Position numbers and translations under genes: made by a program. The notes beneath the pieces were generated by a model, which had not been told where the DNA came from, ran no database searches, and saw nothing but the letters and a program-made list of their open reading frames with translations. Of a stretch of 64,000 nucleotides of DNA, positions 13,401 to 25,610 are shown piece by piece. Origin of the DNA: Euborellia annulipes (Eukaryota > Arthropoda > Insecta > Dermaptera > Anisolabididae); assembly GCA_023213315.1 (NCBI GenBank), contig JAKCPI010025617.1, positions 1 to 64,000 of the forward strand, written 5' to 3'. Position 1 is the stretch's first letter, and the number at the start of each line of letters is the position of its first letter.

Positions 13401-16400
13401 TTCTTAAATATTTTATTACTTTCTCTTACCTATATTGTATATTGACAATACAATATAAAAAAAATTTTTACAGAGAAAAATATTCAATTAAAAATTTAAG
13501 ATCGATAATGATTAGAATGTCTTCTTCTTTGCCTTGAATCCCTATATTGGCATCAAGGGAAAAAAGAAAATTTAATTATATAACAATTTTTTATTTTTCA
13601 TTTGCCAGGCACACACAGTCGATTTTTAGTTGACGCAACAAATTAGTTGGGTTGGTTTGAAATCGTGATCAATTTGTAACCAATTTATAATAATCAAACT
13701 TGTTGGATTTTAAGTAGAGTGCGGAAAAAGTCTTTCGACTTTTGTCAATTTTGAGACTTTTCCAGACTTTCTTAGATTTCTCCACTGATCTCATAAAAAT
13801 AAACGATTTTTGAGATTTTCAAAAACGACTTTTGCGACTTTTTTGTCTCTCAGAGACGTTTTTTTAAAAAAAACGACTTTTATGATCGGCTTTTTTAAAA
13901 TTTTTTAATATAAACTCAGGAATTCGCAGTGACTTTGCAGCCAGGAGATTAAATAAAAAAATCTTTTATTTAATTTTTATTCGCCGACGTTTCAGTCGCC
14001 AATCACGACCTTCATCAGAACAAATATTGTCAAATATACACGATCTTAGGTATCTCAATATTCATTGCAATTAAATACAATTTCCCTTTAATTTGGTATG
14101 TACAAAAATATTATCTTTTACTTGCTGTTCGGAGGTCTCTTATTCAAATTGAATAAGAGATAATATTTTTGTACATACCAAATTAAAGGGAAATTGTTTT
14201 TAATTGGAATGAATATTGAGATACCTAAGATCGTGTATATTTGACAATATTTGCCCTGATGAAGATCGTGATTGGCGACCGAAACGTCGGCGAATAAAAA
14301 ATTAAATAAAAGATTTTTTTATTTAATCTCCTGGCTGCAAAGTCACTGCGAATTCCTGACTAAATCTCCACAGCCATAAAACATCAATTTAATTAATATA
14401 AACTTTTTTGCATTTTCGGCTACTAAGGCCATTTAGAGTGTTTTTTTTTATTTAAAGTTATTTCCGAAGCCATTTAGACCCTGTCCCAATTTTTTTCAAT
14501 TGATTTGTATCCAATTCAAATGAAATAAATTTTTCAACTACGAACCCTCGACTTTTGGCACCAGAAGCTAAAGCTATACCAATGAGCCATAGGTCTAGGG
14601 TGAAACAACCTAAGGTGTACAAAAATTTCTCTATATTTATCCGCCCCTTGATCTCATACTTTAACACACCCATGAAATAACAAAATAAAAATATTTTTAA
14701 TAAATAAAAAATTATTATTAACTCAAATACTACCAATAACTGAATGAATTTCATACCCTTAAAAAATTATTTATTATCCTCTTCCCAAGTTGCATACATT
14801 TTTTTTTTACTCTCTCTATGATTTTTTTTCTTCAAAAAAGAAAATAATAATGCAAGAATTTTTGATTGTATTTAAAGAACGTCAACAATATTAGACAAAT
14901 CTATAATAATGTGTTGTTTTTTTTTTTACTAATTGATGTTAATTCTGTTTTTATTCAATGATTTTCGCATGTGGAGGACTTGTGAATTTTTAAATATTTT
15001 TATTAGCATATATTAATTAACCTTATGAATGATTTAAAGAATTTTAAAATTTTAAAAAGAATGAATATTTTTTATCAAGAAATTCTAAAAAATTATTCAA
15101 ATAAAAAATAACTATTACACACGCCTAAAATTTGGCAACCTCAACAATTGATCATTTTATTTTTTAAAGGTTTTCGTCAAACTTCTGAAAAAATACAATT
15201 ATAAACAACTTTAATAAAGGAAAATAATATAATTTAATCATTATTCTTATAATACAATTATTATAATAGTCTATATCAAAGAGAAAATTTATTTTTACTT
15301 TGCCATGTAACGTACCCCCCCTCCTCCCCCCTCTTTCTGTCTTACTAGATAAAACTATAAGCATTCCTCTTTAAAAGAGAGAGTTTCTTCACATTTTTCA
15401 TTTTTCTATTTTTCTTTTCTGAATTTTCATTTATTCCTTTGCTTAAAAAATTTTCTTTTTTTACGTCCATCAATGAGATGGGGTTATCAAGTATTATAAT
15501 TTTTACATACATTTTATAAGTTTACACTTGAATTTCATAGGAAAAATTTTCGTTTTAATAACAAAGTTAAAACGAAACATTTTTCTTTCTTCTTATTCTT
15601 AATTAATTAAACCTTACGATATATCTTTTGAATAAAGATATATTTATATTATTTATATAATTTTTAATTATCTTTAGATTAACTAACTACTCACACATAT
15701 ATCAAAAAAATATTTCAATCATTCATGGGACTGGGCAAGCATTATTACTAAATTTTAAATGAAATTAATTAAAAATGAATATGGTTCAAGAAAACGCAAT
15801 TTGTTATTAGTAATTTTATTTTACTTATAATTTGAATCATTGCCTAAAACAGCTATTCTCAACCTGTGGGGCCCGAGCATATCCAAGAGAAAATAGTATT
15901 TTAAAAAAATTGATTAACTGACTGAAAGGAAATCACACACACATACAAAAAAAAATTCATTTCGGCATAATATTTAATAATTAATTTATTAAATTAAAAC
16001 TTACTAAATTAAAAACAAATTTATTAGTGACTTCCTTGGGCCTGTCTTGCAGAGATAAATTTTCATATTCTTGGTAATTTGTAAGGTTTAAAATTAAGGT
16101 TGTAGTGGAGGTTTAGCGCCAAAAAAATTCAAAGTTGAATTTATTATAAAATTTTTTGAAAAAAAAAAGTTCGAATGATTTTTAAGGTAAAATGATATGA
16201 ATTTTGTATAAGAAATAATTATATATATCATGTGTTGGTCCATGAAGTAATTATGAAAACATATAACCAAGTATTTATTAATTTAAATAAGCGATCTATC
16301 ATAATTTAAATAAGCGAGTGCGGTACTGTGGTCCAGTAGTAGGGCATGTTGAGCGTAAATCGACAGATCCGTGGTGCGACTCCCGGCGGTACCTACATTT

Positions 16401-16882
16401 TTGGCTTATTTAAATTAATAAATTTTTGTATAAGAAATTTTATTCGGGGGGGGGGGGTAGTTCTATGTTGTGACATATTATTTCTAGGGATTTTTTTTTG
16501 TATGTGACTAACTTTGAGGGGTGGGGGGGACTAAAAAATCGCCAAAAAGGCGTTACGTAATATGTGGACGACCCCTTATTATTGTATACATTTTATTATA
16601 TGCGGGAGGGGGGGGGAGGCGATGAAAATTATGATTGTAAATTGGCCGCGAACACTGAAAGGTTGAGAAACGCTGGCCTAGAACGACTTTTGTCAATTTG
16701 GAATTAAAATTTAATAAGTGAACATATTTTCCTTTTCTTGAACTATTATATTCATTGTAGAAATTATAAAGCCTGATTTCTTCCATTATTTATTTTTTTT
16801 TATGCTGACAAAATTGCTTTTTTCCTTTTTATAAATTTCATTCCACCCTCCAACAAATTCTATTTGCTAAAGTGTGAGTAGA

Positions 16883-16918
<36 letters not shown>

Positions 16919-17185
16919 AAGGGGCAAAATTTAAATTTAATTTTAAAATATCTTTTTTTTAAACATATATCTGTGTGTATGCGTGCGTGTCTGTGCGTGT
17001 ATCTGGACCTTCTTGTTTACAGGGTGTTCAACAAAGTGAAGAGTCGCAGCGCGCATATGAAATCTCACAGGCCACCTGACGCCGAGGCGAAAAAACCAAA
17101 ATTGGATTCCCATAAAATTGAGGTGACAGAGCAGAATATGACCCGGACTTTAACCGTCACCAGCACTATTTCAAGACACCCTTAG
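1451..17185 (+). CDS. TRERF1: ELM2-SANT zinc-finger transcriptional corepressor, TRERF1/ZNF541-like (3' 16 exons)
   Basis: Exons read: 1451-1729, 3931-4428, 4494-4661, 6744-6881, 7814-8035, 8131-8665, 9017-9160, 9279-9486, 9571-9794, 9862-10101, 10167-10270, 10346-10510, 10742-10897, 10974-11048, 12904-13058, 17023-17185. All have AG/GT borders and matching phases; the stop is TAG at 17183. They give 1,157 residues with the N-terminus missing. Domain order: a C2H2 finger at about residues 67-90 (CNLC...HMRLH), a long Ala/Ser/Pro-rich region, ELM2 from about 837 (INIGSEYQCTIP), SANT at about 948-995 (ERWSSSEMEAF...), a second finger near 1044-1068 and a third near 1098-1118. Finger-ELM2-SANT-finger-finger is the order in TRERF1. 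ELM2 and SANT of this family recruit and activate class I HDACs, so a nuclear HDAC-complex role is inferred. VKLE and VKEE match the SUMO consensus. Fingers 2 and 3 are each split by an intron. Orthology to TRERF1 rather than ZNF541 is not proven. Confidence 0.88.
2013..2387. mobile_element. pogo/Tigger-like MITE
   Basis: The inverted ends carry the pogo/Tigger-like motif ACCTCGCCTAACGAGC at the left and GCTCGTTAAGCGAGGT at the right, flanked by TA on both sides. Several TAACGAG repeats lie inside each end. There is no transposase. It sits in an intron of the ELM2-SANT gene. Confidence 0.75.
3265..3667. mobile_element. hAT-like MITE with GGCCGAAACC repeats, copy 1
   Basis: The ends are TAGGGTTCGACCGAA and TTCGGTCGATTCCTA, flanked by a perfect 8-bp TSD CAAATCAT. 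The interior holds many ACCGAAAC/GGCCGAAA motifs in both orientations on either side of a poly-T centre. A second copy is at 37950-38248. Confidence 0.85.
5625..5690 (+). mobile_element. tRNA-derived SINE (family A), head only
   Basis: The tRNA-like head (A box around TGGTGTAGAGG, degenerate B box GGGATCGGACCC) is shared with the three full copies at 62.7-63.8 kb. The typical family A tail does not follow; an unrelated A-rich tail does. Confidence 0.6.
5830..6036 (+). mobile_element. Non-LTR retrotransposon 3' end with GAA-rich tail
   Basis: The last part (AGGACCGCATCGCGGGAATAA, then a GAAGAAGAAG tail) resembles the 3' end of the fragment at 51400-51900 (minus) and the short copy at 62485-62550. 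No open frame remains. The 5' boundary is approximate. Confidence 0.45.
7332..7576. mobile_element. hAT-like MITE, CAGGGGCGTATATA family, copy 1
   Basis: The ends CAGGGGCGTATATAG and TTATATACGCTTCTG are imperfect inverted repeats, flanked by a perfect 8-bp TSD GATTTATC. G runs lie next to one end and C runs next to the other. Related copies are at 25114-25410 and about 26590-26715. Confidence 0.85.
11749..11820. mobile_element. 72-bp hAT-like insertion remnant
   Basis: It is flanked by a perfect 8-bp TSD GACAAGAG. The ends start CAGG and finish GGCTG, and the right part holds a C run. The terminal inverted repeat is weak, so the call rests mainly on the TSD. Confidence 0.6.
12237..12390. mobile_element. 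hAT-like MITE, CAGTGCCGGATTTAC family
   Basis: The ends are CAGTGCCGGATTTAC and GTAAATCCGACACTG, with a perfect 8-bp TSD AGGGCAGC. The interior has GGCCTAGGGCC-type repeats. It is 154 bp and non-autonomous. Confidence 0.88.
13979..14030 (-). ncRNA. Hammerhead-ribozyme-like motif (left arm)
   Basis: Minus strand reads CTGATGA, then a stem II candidate GGTC...GACT, then GAAAC GTC. The short AC/GT stem III is the minimal form known from Penelope-like elements. One extra A lies between CTGATGA and stem II, so cleavage activity is uncertain. Confidence 0.55.
14250..14296 (+). ncRNA. Hammerhead-ribozyme-like motif (right arm)
   Basis: CTGATGA at about 14264 is followed by GATC...GACC as an imperfect stem II and GAAACGTC. 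The flanks TTTGCC and GGCGAA can pair over six positions (one G-U) as stem I. The layout matches the minimal hammerheads of Penelope-like elements, with the same extra base before stem II. Confidence 0.58.
14440..14615 (-). mobile_element. tRNA-derived SINE (family B)
   Basis: On the minus strand a tRNA-like head (A box TGGCTCATTGG, partial B box GGGTTCGTAG) is followed by a body with ATACAAATCAATTG and TCTAAATGGC. The body alone recurs at 37010-37130 and 49235-49325. Confidence 0.55.
15850..16675. mobile_element. hAT-like element, CAGCTATTCTCAACCTG ends
   Basis: The inverted ends are CAGCTATTCTCAACCTG and AAGGTTGAGAAACGCTG. The TSD is 8 bp with one mismatch (GCCTAAAA and GCCTAGAA). It is about 826 bp with no transposase and carries a nested tRNA-like insertion at 16273-16423. 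Confidence 0.78.
16273..16423. mobile_element. Nested insertion with perfect 20-bp inverted ends and a tRNA-like core
   Basis: ATTTATTAATTTAAATAAGC at 16273 is the exact reverse complement of 16404-16423. Between them lies a tRNA-like segment with a perfect A box (TGGTCCAGTAG) and a near-perfect B box (GGTGCGACTCC). A real tRNA gene is unlikely, as no cloverleaf with a clean acceptor stem is evident. Confidence 0.6.
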
Positions 17186-18261
17186 GGAGCTCTGCTCCCT
17201 CCCCAAACCCGTACTCCCCCCACGAAACAAGACAGCATTCATTCAACGAAAAACAAAACAATAGAGTTGTCTATTTTAAATAAGCTTTTCTAAAGAAAAA
17301 TTAAAATTCAAAATATATATAGAAATGAGTGAGATATTGGAAAAGAATTATATAAAATAATAAATAAAAAAAAAAAAAATAATAGCCTAACCCTTTACAA
17401 TCAAAGCACTGATTTACTTTTACTTATTTTAAATAATTAAAAATAAATATATATATATATATATAAATGTAGATAAATAATAATCTATATACATATATAT
17501 ATATATATACTTTGCGACACGAGTGCCAAAGATTATTTATTAAAAAAAAAAAAATTAACGAAAAAGCAAAAAAAAAGAAATATATATATATACATATATA
17601 TAGGAGTGAATGGTTTTGAAGCTATATATAAGTCGGAAATGATTCTCCCGGCTTTCATTCCTTCAGAAAAGATACAAAAGTGCTTCCGCTTGGATGCCGC
17701 ACATCCCAAGCGCCGGGCTAACCCCAATTTTCCAAAATAAAAAAAAATAATAATAAACTTTACAATGCTCAACTATTTTTACCCTTTTCTCTTCACCCCT
17801 AATTCATCCCCACCCTATTTGTTCTGTTCATTATTATAATCTTCTTCATTGTTTATTTATTTATTCTTCCATTACTTCTCTGTACAAAATGATTGTGTGT
17901 TTTCAAGTTCCTTTCAGTTAAAAAAAAAAAAAAAAAAAAAAAACTATGGTATTGTAGTTTCTATGTCTAATGGTAAATTATATATAAATATATATATTAC
18001 ATATGTTATGTATTCATTGTTCATTTCGGCTAATCCATTCATGTAGCTCAAATTTCTATAGTTTGTTAGTTTTTAAGACTATAAAATTGGCATATCAAAA
18101 ATATAAATAATTATTCTTTAATAAAATAAATAATAAAAAAAAAGTACATGAATTATGTATTGGCCGAAAAGAACTAGTTTTTTCAAACTTTTCATCTTCT
18201 CTATTCATCGATTCTTTGACTATTATAAATAAATATGGTTTCATAAAAATGACTAAAGATC

Positions 18262-18292
<31 letters not shown>

Positions 18293-21200
18293 TAAGCTAA
18301 AAACGATATTTTTGGCACATATAGAAGAAAAATATATTTAAAAAAAAAAAAAAAAAAAAACTAATAATAATAAATAATAACAGACGAACTTTGTTTGAAA
18401 GTACCAGTACAAGTCATTATTATTCTGTTAATTAATTTAATTCTCAAATATGATTATTATTATCAAAATTTTGGATAAGATTAATTCTTATTTGGAAATA
18501 ATTAACTTTAAATTTACAAAAAAAAAAAAAAAAACTATTATTTTTTTCGGGAAAAGTTTATGTGGCAAGTCTTCTGGTTTGTTTTTTATTATTTAATTAA
18601 TTTTTATTTTAAATTTAAAATCAAAGTGCAAATCAATTGCTGTACTACAAGTGCCTTGTGACTGGGATTACCAGGATCTAAAAAACTATCTCAAAGTGAG
18701 TCTGTTGATGTCAAGGCGCGCTTTTTCTCTAAGAGAAAGGATTCATAAAAAGCAATATATAAATAAATGATGTATAGAATTGTATAAGTATGCCCATATG
18801 TTTACATCTACATAAATCTATGTTTCTATATGTATTTATCTCCGAATGAATGCGTGTATCAGGGTACAGGAAATACTTTCTCAAAAGTATTTATCATATT
18901 AAAAAAATGTATTTAAATCATTTGAAAAAAAAAAATCAGTATTATATGTCTTAGTCAAGAAAATATCTTAATTTTAAGTCAACTCGTAAAAGAGTAAACA
19001 CTAAAGGCAATATTTATTAGAATGCTCAAATAAAGTACTCATCAAAATGTGAATATTTTTTTAAATACTTGGGATGCCAAAATAAGTATTTTAAAAATAT
19101 AATATAATATTATTCAAATGTATTTAAATACAAATATGCTAATAACTTAAAGTATAAAATACTTTTATTAAAATTATTATCCACCCTGATCGGAATGCAT
19201 ATATTAAAATAAATAAATATACTTAATAATGTTTTAGTAAATATTCTATAAAAAGAGATTATTATATAAAATAATACGAATAATTATATTATTATCTATC
19301 GGCTTAAATCTATGTTTCTTTATACATTTTTCTTAAGAACATTTTTCTCATGTCACTTTAAAGAAAACACATTGAAATATTTGATGACGATTCATTTTAG
19401 GCGATGGATGTCACTGTCTGAAACGGACTCACCAAAGATAAAAACTTTTTCAATGCCTTTTCTATTAAAGAATCCAGGATACGTTGTAAAAAATGTTTGC
19501 TGCCAAATATTTCATTATTATTATTATTATTATTATTATTCATATTTTTATTATATAATAATAACTATTATTCTATGTTGTGATAAGATCGAAAAAATAT
19601 ATATATATAAAAAAAAAAATACAAAAAAAAATATAAATATATATATTATAAATATATTTAAACTATTTGATAAAATCATGGTCGAGGCTCTAAAAAGAAA
19701 ATTTATATTTAAGGTGTGATTCAAATTTTCACCCCTTTTTCCCCCCATCTCCCGTCCTTTTCAATTTTGAAATTGTTCACCCGCCCTAATAAAATTATCT
19801 GCGCATCGGTGTGTGCGTGCGTAACTCGCGTGAAGTATCTTTATCGATTAATTTTGTCTGTCTGTCTGTCTGTCTGGGTGGTGAATGCTTCTCTTTCTAT
19901 CTCTTAATTTTTAATTTTCATTTCTTATTACTTGGATGTTTCTTGGGAATAAATGGGTATCAGTATGTACGGTACGTACGGGTGTTTCTCTATCTCTTAC
20001 TATTTTTCGATTTAGCATTGGCGTGGGAATATTAATAGAATTTAATCCCTAAATTAATTTAATCAATTTTTAAAAATTTTTATATGCGTAAGCGCACAAT
20101 CATTTAAAAAAAAACAAGCGCGCATTTTTTAAAATACTCAATTGTTATACTTTAATTCCACCCAATACAATGAGCTTTGAAACGAAACGAAATGGCAATA
20201 AATAATCAAAAAAAAAAATCTAAATAAATAAATTGTATATCGATAGAAGTTAAATTTTGATTTGATTTATTTTTCCTTTTAAACTTTTTTTTTACGTTTA
20301 AACGTTTCTGCGCCATTGTATCCCAGTACACGTAATCTCTGAGTGTATATATAGATATTAATTAGTTCTCTATTTAAAAAGGGTTCATGATAAATATATT
20401 TGTTTGTTATGGAGACCATTTGTTATCACAGTGACATACATCTCTACCATTGTATAATTTTCAAAGTGTTATTATATACATATATATATATAATATATAT
20501 ATATTTATATATATGATTGTTAGCGAATTGATAGTTATGTTCCTCTGTCAGTTGACTTAAATCTAGTATTTATTGTTATGTATCAGGTGCTAAAAGTCAT
20601 TTCATTGTTATTATACAATAAATTATCATTGTTGTGTCAAATACTTGAATACATCCTAAGTTTAAAAAAATTTTTAAAATGTGATTTTGAAAACTCAATA
20701 CAATCAAGTACTATTGCTGTGGTCTTTCAACAAAAAAAAAAAAAAAAAAAATTGAAAAAAAATAAAAAAAAAAAAAATACAAAAAACAAAAATACCTGAT
20801 AATCTCAAAAAATAATGTTTTAAGTTAATTATTATAAATCTAAAGATAAGTAGATTTTTAACAATCATTAATATTTATCTATTATTCATGTGCCTGGATT
20901 TGTTTACTTGTGCCAAAAAAAAAGAAAAAAAAATATGAAACGAATATTGCGGAATGTACCATTAATTAAAATGATCTCATCACTCTTAAAAACATAGACA
21001 GAGTTACGTGTGTTACATTTACACTCTCTCTAGCTCTTATGTTTCTCAGAGGACTCTTTCTTGTGTATAGGGACTAAACAAACTGGCAATAAGCTAGATA
21101 ATTATATCAGTGTATGTATATTTAATTCCGTATGAAGGAGCTGCTCTATTTTGCAGCTACGAAATTTTTACCCTAACACAGTCGCCCCCCCCCCCCTCCA

Positions 21201-24200
21201 CCCTCTTCTCTATCCCTTCCACTAAAAACCAAATTTTCTTCATCACTTTTTCCAAATTTCTTCTCCGTCTGATTCTAGTTGCATGAAGAATTCCCATTTC
21301 CTCCCCCCGCCCCCCTTCCCCCACCCTTCCTGGATAGTGCAACTAGACGAAATATACACTTTACTATTTTAAATAGCACTCTTTTCAAAAACTTCTATGT
21401 ACTAGAGATCGAAAAAAAAAAAAAAATTAATAAGTTAAAAAATATTCTGCCTATGAACTATCTTTACATGCAAACATTTTATAGAACGAATGTATAAAAA
21501 AAAAATATATATATATATATATATATTATTATATTCTCTATTAATTACAATGATTTGACTAATTAGCAACGTGTTCATAATTCGGCCTAAAAAAAAAAAA
21601 AATATTTCATTTGAGTCAACGATTAATAAATAAATAATTCTATCATAAATTGTTAAAGTCAATTCGTTGTGTTCTCTTCGAAGCGCACATTGCTTTCTCT
21701 TTTTGCATGTAAATTTAGTTGAATTTTTTTTATATTTATTGATTAATAAAATAGGGACTAAATTTGGAACGTTTCTGTAAAAAAACAGCTGTTAGGTTTG
21801 TTCTATTTCCATTTCGAATACAAGAATTGTCGTTTAACGTTATGTGTTAATTGAGAAAATATTAAGGATAAATAAATATTTTTTCATTGATTTTGATCAT
21901 GGTCATCCCAGCGCGATTACGAGCCTTATAATAAAAAAACAAAATCATTTCATTATCATATTCTATTATTTCGGTAGAAAATATGAATATTAATCCCTAA
22001 ATCAAGTGCTCTGAAAGAGTTCTCTAACACAAAAAAAAAAAAATTTATCCAAGTCCATTTTAAGATCAATTTAAAAAAATTAAGATTTTTTTTCACGGTT
22101 GCATATGATTTCTATTTGCAAACAAAAAAAAAACGTCTCTTTGTTATTTAATTTTTCCAAAATGACGTTAGTAGAGTTTGCAACTAAAATACTATAAACC
22201 CTTTTTTACAAACCATATAAAAAATCTGATGTTTTATTTGAATTTATTTTTATTTAAAAATTTTTCAATACCGTCATTATCTTTTATTAGTATAAAAACT
22301 ATTTATTACATACGAATTTAATTATTATGCAGTTTATTATAATTTTGATGCAATAAATGCCCCGAATAGAATGAAAAACTCAATAGAAGGCTATTCTAAA
22401 AATTTAGTAAAAATATAAATATTTGAATATTTAAAAAAATATATGGTAAGAGAAAAAATCAATTTTTAACGAATATATGTAAATAATAAATAGGCCTATA
22501 TATCTATATAAATAAAATATTTTTATATTTTTCTACATTACTGATTAATAATCAGTGATTATTCTTTCTTCTTATTTTTTATTAAAATATCAATTTTTTA
22601 TATGGTTAACAAAGATTTAAATTTAAATTTATATAATATAGAACAGCGGTTCCCAACTCGTGGGCCGCGGGCATATAAGAAAAGATAAAAATTATATACA
22701 CTCTGGGCCTCAGCTTTTTTTTTTACAGAAAAAGTGGGCCGTACATCAAAAAAGATTGGGAACCACTGATATATAAATAGCATAAAACTTTCAATATTAT
22801 TATATGAAATTAAAATTTCTTTTTCCCTTTATAATAAATAAATTATTAAAATGGTTCTTTCTGATGAGATTGAAAGAACGTGTTCAAAAAGATTTTAAAA
22901 TAAATCATTCACTTATAATAATATATTTTTATAAAAATAATGATAAAAATCCATTAAGATTCAAAAATTAAAAATTCCACTTTAAATTTAAAAAAACTAG
23001 CGTCTTGAAATTTTTTTTTTAAATGATCTTAAAATGGTTAGTTGTTAATAAATTATATTTTACCCCGTCTAAATTAAAAAAATTACAATCAATTATAATA
23101 ATTATTTTAAAAAATTCACATTTAATTTAAAATAAATCTGGAATATTTTTATGCTGATTTTTCGCAATTTATTTTCTATTAAATAAATTAATAAATATCT
23201 TTATTTTTTTATTAAGTAATTTTTACATTCCATTCTTCATCAAATTAAATAAATGTCTAGGCCTAAAGAAGTTTTTTTGAAGAGCACATTTAAGTTTAGA
23301 ATTATAAAAAAAAGGAAGGGCCTAAATATCTTTTCCCACTTTCTTTTATTATCATTTTTCCGAACATACCAAAATTATACCATTATAAAGTTCTACATCT
23401 CATTGGCGACCTTTGAATTTTAAATAATTTTATATTAATAACTTTTATCAATTTTATTCATGTTTGTTATTAAAAAAAATATTCTTTAAATTAATTTTCA
23501 AATGATTTTATTACCGATATATATGTAATTTTTTTTAAAAAGCCGATATTTGCGAATCACAACTCAAAATTTCAATTAGCTAGTGAAGCATAACTATTAT
23601 CCGTATACTGCAGTAGTTATTTGCGTTACTATGTAACTCCATTATTGGCCTACCTTTTGAAAGAAAATACAAAATAAACGTACAAAAGCAAGCAAGCATC
23701 ATTTATTAGATCTATTGTAGTATAAAGGAGATGATAGTTTTTTCTAGTTAATAGTAATAGTTGGGTCGTGGTTTTAAATATGGCTGTAAATGTTTTATAT
23801 TCTATATTTGAATCGATATATATATATCTATATATATACATGAAACTTAAAAAAAATTAAAAAAATGTTTAATATAGGTTTCTTCTCTAACTATGAACTT
23901 TTATGAAGTGTATTTAAAAAATATAAATAAACTTCTTTATAGGTGTAAATTATATTTAAAAAAAAAAAAGCTTACTAAATTATAAGTAAATAAATAAATA
24001 ATTAATTTATAAAGAATAAGATATTTTAATTTTTATAGAAAATGTTATTTTCGACATATTTTTGACAAGACAAATGATGAAGCTAGCAAACTAACATTTT
24101 ATACTTGAAAAGACATTGAAGAAATAAATATTAAATAATAAATAAATAATTGCCATATTAGAGAAGAACCTTGATATCAATCAATTTAAAGATTATCAAT

Positions 24201-24956
24201 CGATGTATTGGATATGCAATACAAGCCTATCAGCCCAAAAGGTTGTGAATGAAAATGCTTGGCTGGTAGAAATTATAAAAGTTTTCACCTAAAAAATATA
24301 TATATATTTTCTATCCATCTTTGCAATTTCATCAACGAGAATCATTTGGCCTGGCATATTTAATTGTTTTATATATTATTGTTTAAATTTTATTTTTCGC
24401 TTTGATCAATCATTATTAAAATTCTTTTAAATACATTTTTCGTCTGCTTTTAAAAAATATGTGATAAGGTCTAAGAAAAATACACCCTTGCACAACAAAA
24501 AAAAAAAAGAAAAAAAAATTGTACCTTATTCCTGCGAGAAAATTACGACTTCAAGTGCTATAGAGATAGTACAAGACAGATTAATCAGATGTATATTATC
24601 ATGATTTGTAAAAACAAAATACTTTTGTGGTAATTTCTCATTAAATGTATTTTTATCTTTGAAATTTTTTATTAATCCCTTTAGTAATTAGAATAAATGT
24701 GCAAATTAGTTTAGCTCTTTTAATACGATGGTTGGAGTTGTATTTTCATTAATTTATGTGATTATCTTATACAGATGTTATGACATTTTTAAAAATATGT
24801 GGTATTTTTTGTACATAAAATAACAATGTATCCATGTATAGCAATGGACTGAAATTCTCCATTGATACTAATTTTAATTCTATCTTATAATAATAAGTGG
24901 TCAGTTGAAAATATAGTTAAAAAAAGAGTTTGGGTTTTTAATTTTATCCATACCTT

Positions 24957-24987
<31 letters not shown>

Positions 24988-25110
24988 TAATAGCATATTT
25001 AAAATTTTCATTATAATTAAAAATATTCTTTTGATTATTAAAAGCAAATAAATAAAATTGTAATTTCTTCATGGCTAATTTTCTTTTTAGTTTTCAAAGA
25101 ATTAGATAAG
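17186..25110. other. Gene-free 3' flank, AT-rich, microsatellite-dense
   Basis: This starts right after the ELM2-SANT stop codon and is presumably partly its 3' UTR. AATAAA motifs are frequent from about 17360 on, so the true cleavage site cannot be picked. TA dinucleotide runs (17448, 17500, 18280, 20475, 21510), a TAT run (19505-19545) and many poly-A tracts are present. Only one clear MITE (22644-22768) is seen, markedly fewer than in the next 30 kb. No RNA gene or exon could be supported. Confidence 0.5.
22644..22768. mobile_element. hAT-like MITE, CAGCGGTTCCCAAC family
   Basis: The ends are CAGCGGTTCCCAAC and GATTGGGAACCACTG. The flanks ATATAGAA and ATATATAA match at 7 of 8 positions. 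It is 125 bp. The ends resemble those of the 40079-40958 element. Confidence 0.78.
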
Positions 25111-25113
25111 CCG

Positions 25114-25410
25114 CAGGAGCGTATATAAGGGGGGGCCGAGGGCCCCCCCCCCCCCCGAAATTTTCCAAATGCATAAAAATTTTTCCGAGGGGTCGAAAAC
25201 TTTGGTTCCGCAAAATGGGAAATGTTCAGCGGAGCGGCAAAAATTTCGTGTCTCTAAAAAAAAGGTAAAATGATTTTCACGGTCGAGAAAAAAATTTTTC
25301 CACAAAAACAAAATTTTTCGAAGGGCTGGCCGGAAAAATTTAGTTTCTATAAAAAAATTTTTTGAGTTCAGGCCCCCCCCCCCCGAAAAAAATTTCTGTA
25401 TACGCCCCTG
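25114..25410. mobile_element. hAT-like MITE, CAGGGGCGTATATA family, copy 2
   Basis: The ends are CAGGAGCGTATATA and TGTATACGCCCCTG, with poly-G and poly-C runs next to them. The interior is related to 7332-7576. A possible TSD (GATAAGCCG and GATAAGTCG) is offset by three bases, so the right boundary is uncertain. Confidence 0.7.
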
Positions 25411-25610
25411 ATCGATAAGTCGGGTCAACTGCTTTTGAAAAAAAGCAAAGATGGGTTTAACCTCTGTCATTTATTTAATATGTTAGAAACAGTTTTTGAT
25501 TGATTTTTGAATTCAAACAGTCATTTGATGGGAATTTTAATCGTACGTACTTTTCCATTTCAAACTTTTTTTGAATAAATTTGATACTTCCGCAGGACTT
25601 TAGTTTCTTG

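Larger units (their letters stand above)
13916..14359. repeat. Palindrome made of two Penelope-type ends, tail to tail
   Basis: A nearly perfect inverted repeat with arms of about 200 bp. Each arm contains a hammerhead-like motif followed by an AT-rich stretch and CCTGGCTGCAAAGTCACTG. A similar but diverged palindrome is at 56931-57160. It lies in the last intron of the ELM2-SANT gene. Confidence 0.8.

Noticed and set aside
14458..14754. A 98-codon minus frame
   Set aside because: Runs through a SINE head and AT-rich sequence; no domain seen.
16316..16400. Possible functional tRNA gene
   Set aside because: The promoter boxes are good but I could not draw a convincing acceptor stem, and it is enclosed by inverted repeats inside a transposon.
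19312..19719. A 135-codon plus frame in the 3' flank
   Set aside because: Made of TAT and poly-A microsatellite translation with no recognisable motif.
25102..25470. A 122-codon minus frame
   Set aside because: Spans a G/C-run MITE from end to end; composition is driven by homopolymers.
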